Source: an uncultured Phascolarctobacterium sp. | Lineage (GTDB): Bacteria; Bacillota; Negativicutes; Acidaminococcales; Acidaminococcaceae | Assembly (NCBI GenBank): GCA_934234275.1 | Contig: CAKQHU010000067.1 | Location: forward strand, 1 to 7,422 | Direction: 5' to 3' | DNA: 7,422 nucleotides | Shown: in pieces, positions 5,070 to 7,422 of the stretch | How the letters are laid out: every line of letters starts with the position of its first letter | Numbering within the stretch: the stretch's first letter is position 1 | Program-made: the position numbers and the translations under genes | The notes under the pieces: model-generated | Told to the model about the DNA's origin: nothing | The model's database searches: none | The model's input: the letters and a program-made list of their open reading frames with translations, nothing else

Positions 5070-6610
5070 GGACGATTTTAGAAATTATCGGTACAGCTGT
5101 TGTAGTTGGTCTGGCCGGCGGTGCGGTAGGTTATCTGGTTCGCAAAAATGTTGCCGAAGGTAAAATTGCTACTGCAGAAGAGCAGGCTATCCGTATTGTA
5201 CAGGATGCGGAGCAGACCGGCGAAGCAAAACGCAAAGAAATTATGATGGAGGCTAAAGAAGAAATCCATCGTCTGCGTTCCGATATGGAGCGTGAAAATA
5301 AAGACAGACGTAATGACCTGCAGCGTCAGGAGCGTCGTCTGCTGCAAAAAGAAGAAAACCTGGACCGTAAAATCGAATCCTTCGAACGCAAAGAAGAAAA
5401 GCTGGCTTCTAAGGAACAGCGCCTGAACGCTGCTCAGGAGAAGGCTGATGCAATGCTGGAAAAACGTCAGGTTGAACTGGAGCGTATTTCTGGTCTGACC
5501 AGTGATGAAGCAAAGCAAGAGCTGCTGCAATCCCTCGAGGAGGAGGTTAAGCATGAATCTGCTATGATGGTTAAGGATTTGGAGCAACAGGCTAAGGATG
5601 AGGCAGACCGCAAGGCAAGAGAGATTATCTCCCTGGCAATTCAGCGTTGTGCAGCAGACCATGTAGCGGAAACCACCGTTTCTGTAGTAGGCCTGCCTAA
5701 CGATGAAATGAAGGGCCGCATTATCGGTCGTGAAGGCCGTAACATCCGCACCCTGGAAACCCTTACCGGCATCGATTTGATTATCGATGATACTCCGGAG
5801 GCTGTTATTATTTCCGGCTTCGATCCGGTACGCCGCGAGGTTGCCCGTATCGCTCTGGAAAAATTGATTAATGACGGCCGTATTCATCCGTCCCGCATTG
5901 AGGAAATGGTTGAAAAGGCACAAAAAGAGGTTGAGCAGAAGATTAAGGAAGCCGGCGAACAGGCTACCTTTGCTGTCGGTGTGCATGGCCTGCATCCCGA
6001 ACTGATTAAGCTGCTGGGCCGCCTGAAATATCGTACCAGCTATGGTCAGAATGTCCTGAACCATTCTGTTGAGGTTGCTAATCTGGCAGGTGTAATGGCT
6101 TCTGAGCTCGGTGTTGACGTTGTTCTGGCAAAACGTGCCGGCCTGCTGCATGATATCGGCAAGGCTATTGACCATGAAATGGAAGGATCTCACGTTGAAA
6201 TCGGCGGCGAAATTGCCAAGAAGTTCCGTGAGTCCGACCTGATTGTCAATGCTATTCTGGCGCATCATGGTGACTGCGAGCCTAAGAGTGTTGAAGCTGT
6301 TCTGGTATCTGCCGCTGACGCAGTATCTGCAGCCCGCCCGGGTGCAAGACGCGAAACTCTGGAAAGCTACCTGAAGCGCTTAACTCGATTGGAAGAAATT
6401 TCTGAGTCCTTTGAGGGCGTTGAAAAATGCTATGCCGTACAGGCTGGCCGCGAAATCCGCATTATGGTTAAGCCGGATGTTATCGATGATGCTTCCGCTG
6501 TGCTTCTGGCACGCGATATCTCCAAGAAGATTGAAGCTGAAATGGAATATCCCGGTCAGATCAAGGTTGTTATCATCCGCGAAACCCGTGCTGTTGATTA
6601 CGCAAAATAA
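5066..6610 (+). CDS. rny: RNase Y: membrane-anchored endoribonuclease
   Basis: RNase Y initiates mRNA decay and processing at the membrane in many Firmicutes. Counting from GTG 5066 (514 residues), the domains follow the family order. A hydrophobic anchor (about 4-24) is followed by a long charged coiled coil (about 28-190). The KH domain has [12 protein letters not shown] (217-228). The HD domain has H333 in NHSVEVA, the metal-binding pair H362-D363 in [12 protein letters not shown] (399-403) and [16 protein letters not shown] (415-430). The C-terminal region ends in [14 protein letters not shown]. The coordinates use the only canonical in-frame start ahead of the anchor. That GTG lies inside the ribosome-binding site, so the real start is more likely ATT 5075, giving a 511-residue protein beginning (M)LEIIGTAVV. 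It is preceded by its own promoter(s) and ends at a strong terminator. The family call is certain; the start is not. Confidence 0.97.
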   Translation: MRTILEIIGTAVVVGLAGGAVGYLVRKNVAEGKIATAEEQAIRIVQDAEQTGEAKRKEIMMEAKEEIHRLRSDMERENKDRRNDLQRQERRLLQKEENLDRKIESFERKEEKLASKEQRLNAAQEKADAMLEKRQVELERISGLTSDEAKQELLQSLEEEVKHESAMMVKDLEQQAKDEADRKAREIISLAIQRCAADHVAETTVSVVGLPNDEMKGRIIGREGRNIRTLETLTGIDLIIDDTPEAVIISGFDPVRREVARIALEKLINDGRIHPSRIEEMVEKAQKEVEQKIKEAGEQATFAVGVHGLHPELIKLLGRLKYRTSYGQNVLNHSVEVANLAGVMASELGVDVVLAKRAGLLHDIGKAIDHEMEGSHVEIGGEIAKKFRESDLIVNAILAHHGDCEPKSVEAVLVSAADAVSAARPGARRETLESYLKRLTRLEEISESFEGVEKCYAVQAGREIRIMVKPDVIDDASAVLLARDISKKIEAEMEYPGQIKVVIIRETRAVDYAK

Positions 6611-6621
6611 CGAAATTCCTG

Positions 6622-6649
6622 AAAGAGCTGCTTAGGCAGCTCTTTTTTT
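6622..6649 (+). terminator. rho-independent terminator of rny
   Basis: AGAGCTGC (6624-6631) and GCAGCTCT (6636-6643) form a perfect 8-bp stem with a TTAG loop, extendable by two A-T pairs. It merges into a run of seven T's (6643-6649). It lies 11 bases after the rny stop codon. Confidence 0.92.
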
Positions 6650-6704
6650 GCGCCTTAGCAGGATTATAGGAATTGCTGTCGAATATATATACTTGGAATT
6701 TTTT

Positions 6705-6896
6705 TGACAGGTGCGCCGGTTTAGGCCGGTGCTGAAAAGGGAATGCCGGTGAGAATCCGGAGCAGTCCCGCTACTGTAAGCGGAGCCCAGGCAATTATGT
6801 CACTGACGCAAGTTGGGAAGGCGCTGAGGGCGATGAAGCTAAGCCAGGAGACCTGCCTGTTACGAAGCTTGGAGCCTACGGGAGATAGGCTGGCTT
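6705..6896 (+). promoter_or_regulatory. adenosylcobalamin (B12) riboswitch aptamer and switching stem
   Basis: The conserved blocks appear in order: AAAAGGGAATGCCGGTGA (about 6735-6752), AGCAGTCCCGCTACTGTAAG (6761-6780), TGGGAAGGCGC (about 6814-6824) and the B12 box AAGCCAGGAGACCTGCCTG (6841-6859). A closing stem P1 can be drawn between 6705-6711 and 6856-6862 (7 bp, one G-U). A second stem follows, AAGC/GCTT plus AGCCTA (6873-6878) with TAGGCT (6886-6891). Its loop carries the antiterminator bases 6879-6885. It represses cobU when the cofactor is plentiful. A -10-like TATACT (6688-6693) lies upstream, but I find no good -35. Confidence 0.95.
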
Positions 6897-6943
6897 TGGT
6901 ATGCGTAAATATAGAATTTTTGGCTGCAGCTGCATTTTGTGAA

Positions 6944-6965
6944 TCTCCCGCAAGGGAGCTTTTTT
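6944..6965 (+). terminator. regulated terminator of the cobalamin riboswitch
   Basis: CTCCC (6945-6949) pairs with GGGAG (6954-6958) around a GCAA tetraloop, then C and six T's. The upstream bases CGGGAGAT (6879-6886) are the exact complement of ATCTCCCG (6943-6950), an 8-bp antiterminator that would destroy this hairpin. Ligand binding should free the terminator and stop transcription before cobU. Confidence 0.85.
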
Positions 6966-7021
6966 CATATATGCATAAAATAAAAAGCATGCAGCTTACA
7001 AAAACGAAGGGAGGTTGAAAT

Positions 7022-7422
7022 ATGCCTGGAAAAATTATTATGGTTACCGGCGGAGCCCGCAGCGGCAAAAGCGAATTCGCTGAACGCTATGTATTGCATT
7101 ATTCTCCCAAATGCGATTACGTTGCTACGGCAGAAATCTTAGATGAGGAAATGGCGGAGCGCGTACGTCTGCATCGTGAGCGTCGTGATGCGCGTTGGAT
7201 TAATCACGAAGCGCCCTATCATGCCGAGCGCACGCTGGAAGCGCTGTCAGCGGAAACAGGAGCGGTTCTGTTTGACTGCCTGACTGTTTATATGTGTAAC
7301 CTGCTTTACGGCAAGGATGCGCCGGAGGGTGAATTCCTTGAGCGTTGTCAGGTAGTATTTGATGAAATTGACAAGGTGCTGGCAGCAGCACGTAATTGCG
7401 GCAAAATCGTTGTCTTTGTTAC
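7022..7422 (+). CDS. cobU: CobU: adenosylcobinamide kinase / adenosylcobinamide-phosphate guanylyltransferase (3'-partial)
   Basis: CobU phosphorylates adenosylcobinamide and then transfers GMP to it, making AdoCbi-GDP, the acceptor for the lower ligand in the last steps of cobalamin assembly. The frame is open from ATG 7022 to the window end (133 complete codons, roughly three quarters of the family's usual 180 residues). The nucleotide-binding P-loop GGARSGKS is at 10-17. VATAEILDEEM (34-44) and RVRLHRERRDARW (47-59) follow. H51 aligns with the histidine that is guanylylated in Salmonella CobU. FDCLTVYMCNLL (84-95) is the conserved DCLT...NLL block. The start follows AGGGAGG (7008-7014) with a 7-nt gap. 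It lies directly under the B12 riboswitch, consistent with cobinamide salvage or late synthesis controlled by AdoCbl. Further cob genes may follow outside the window. Confidence 0.95.
   Translation, partial: MPGKIIMVTGGARSGKSEFAERYVLHYSPKCDYVATAEILDEEMAERVRLHRERRDARWINHEAPYHAERTLEALSAETGAVLFDCLTVYMCNLLYGKDAPEGEFLERCQVVFDEIDKVLAAARNCGKIVVFV

Noticed and set aside
5078..6268. Long minus-strand open frame (396 codons) opposite rny
   Set aside because: It is antisense to an unmistakable RNase Y; its composition is just the reverse complement of a coiled-coil gene, and it matches no family I recognise.
6743..7018. Plus-strand 91-codon open frame upstream of cobU
   Set aside because: It runs through the conserved core of the B12 riboswitch and its terminator; no coding signal.

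Overview
The window looks like a chromosomal housekeeping segment of an anaerobic Firmicutes-type bacterium. Strong AGGAGG ribosome-binding sites, TTGACA/TATAAT promoters, RNase Y downstream of recA-recX, and an AdoCbl-riboswitch-controlled cobinamide gene all fit. The overall style suggests the Negativicutes (for example an Acidaminococcaceae relative), but that placement is inference. All genes found are on the + strand. I see no tRNA, rRNA, insertion sequence, prophage or CRISPR array.

Layout. (1) 1-1188 is the nearly complete bifunctional riboflavin gene ribBA, cut at its 5' end by the window edge. (2) 1189-1645 is an unusually long gap inside what should be a rib operon. It holds no convincing gene but has several strong inverted repeats. 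(3) 1646-2107 is ribH, the next riboflavin step; its codon choice is strikingly C-ending. (4) 2108-2283 has a promoter, then a rho-independent terminator, then the leader of hslO. (5) 2284-3183 is hslO (Hsp33). (6) 3184-3273 is a consensus promoter with a LexA-box-like dyad in its spacer. (7) 3274-4326 is recA, overlapped by recX (4301-4828). (8) 4829-5065 is a second promoter-plus-terminator-like leader. (9) 5066-6610 is rny (RNase Y), ending at a textbook terminator. (10) 6705-6965 is an adenosylcobalamin riboswitch with a readable antiterminator/terminator platform. It controls cobU (7022 onward, cut by the window end).

Functional groups. RibBA makes both precursors of lumazine: the dihydroxybutanone phosphate and the GTP-derived pyrimidine. 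RibH joins the processed precursors. HslO protects proteins during oxidative stress, and RecA with its modulator RecX handles recombination and the SOS response. RNase Y is the membrane-anchored endonuclease that starts mRNA decay. CobU activates cobinamide late in cobalamin assembly and is switched off when the cofactor is abundant.

Most of the window is conventional. The points that deserve a second look are the structured DNA between ribBA and ribH, the C-ending composition block around ribH, the two promoter-terminator leaders (before hslO and rny), and the start of rny. There the only canonical start codon lies inside a perfect Shine-Dalgarno sequence, which points to an ATT start.
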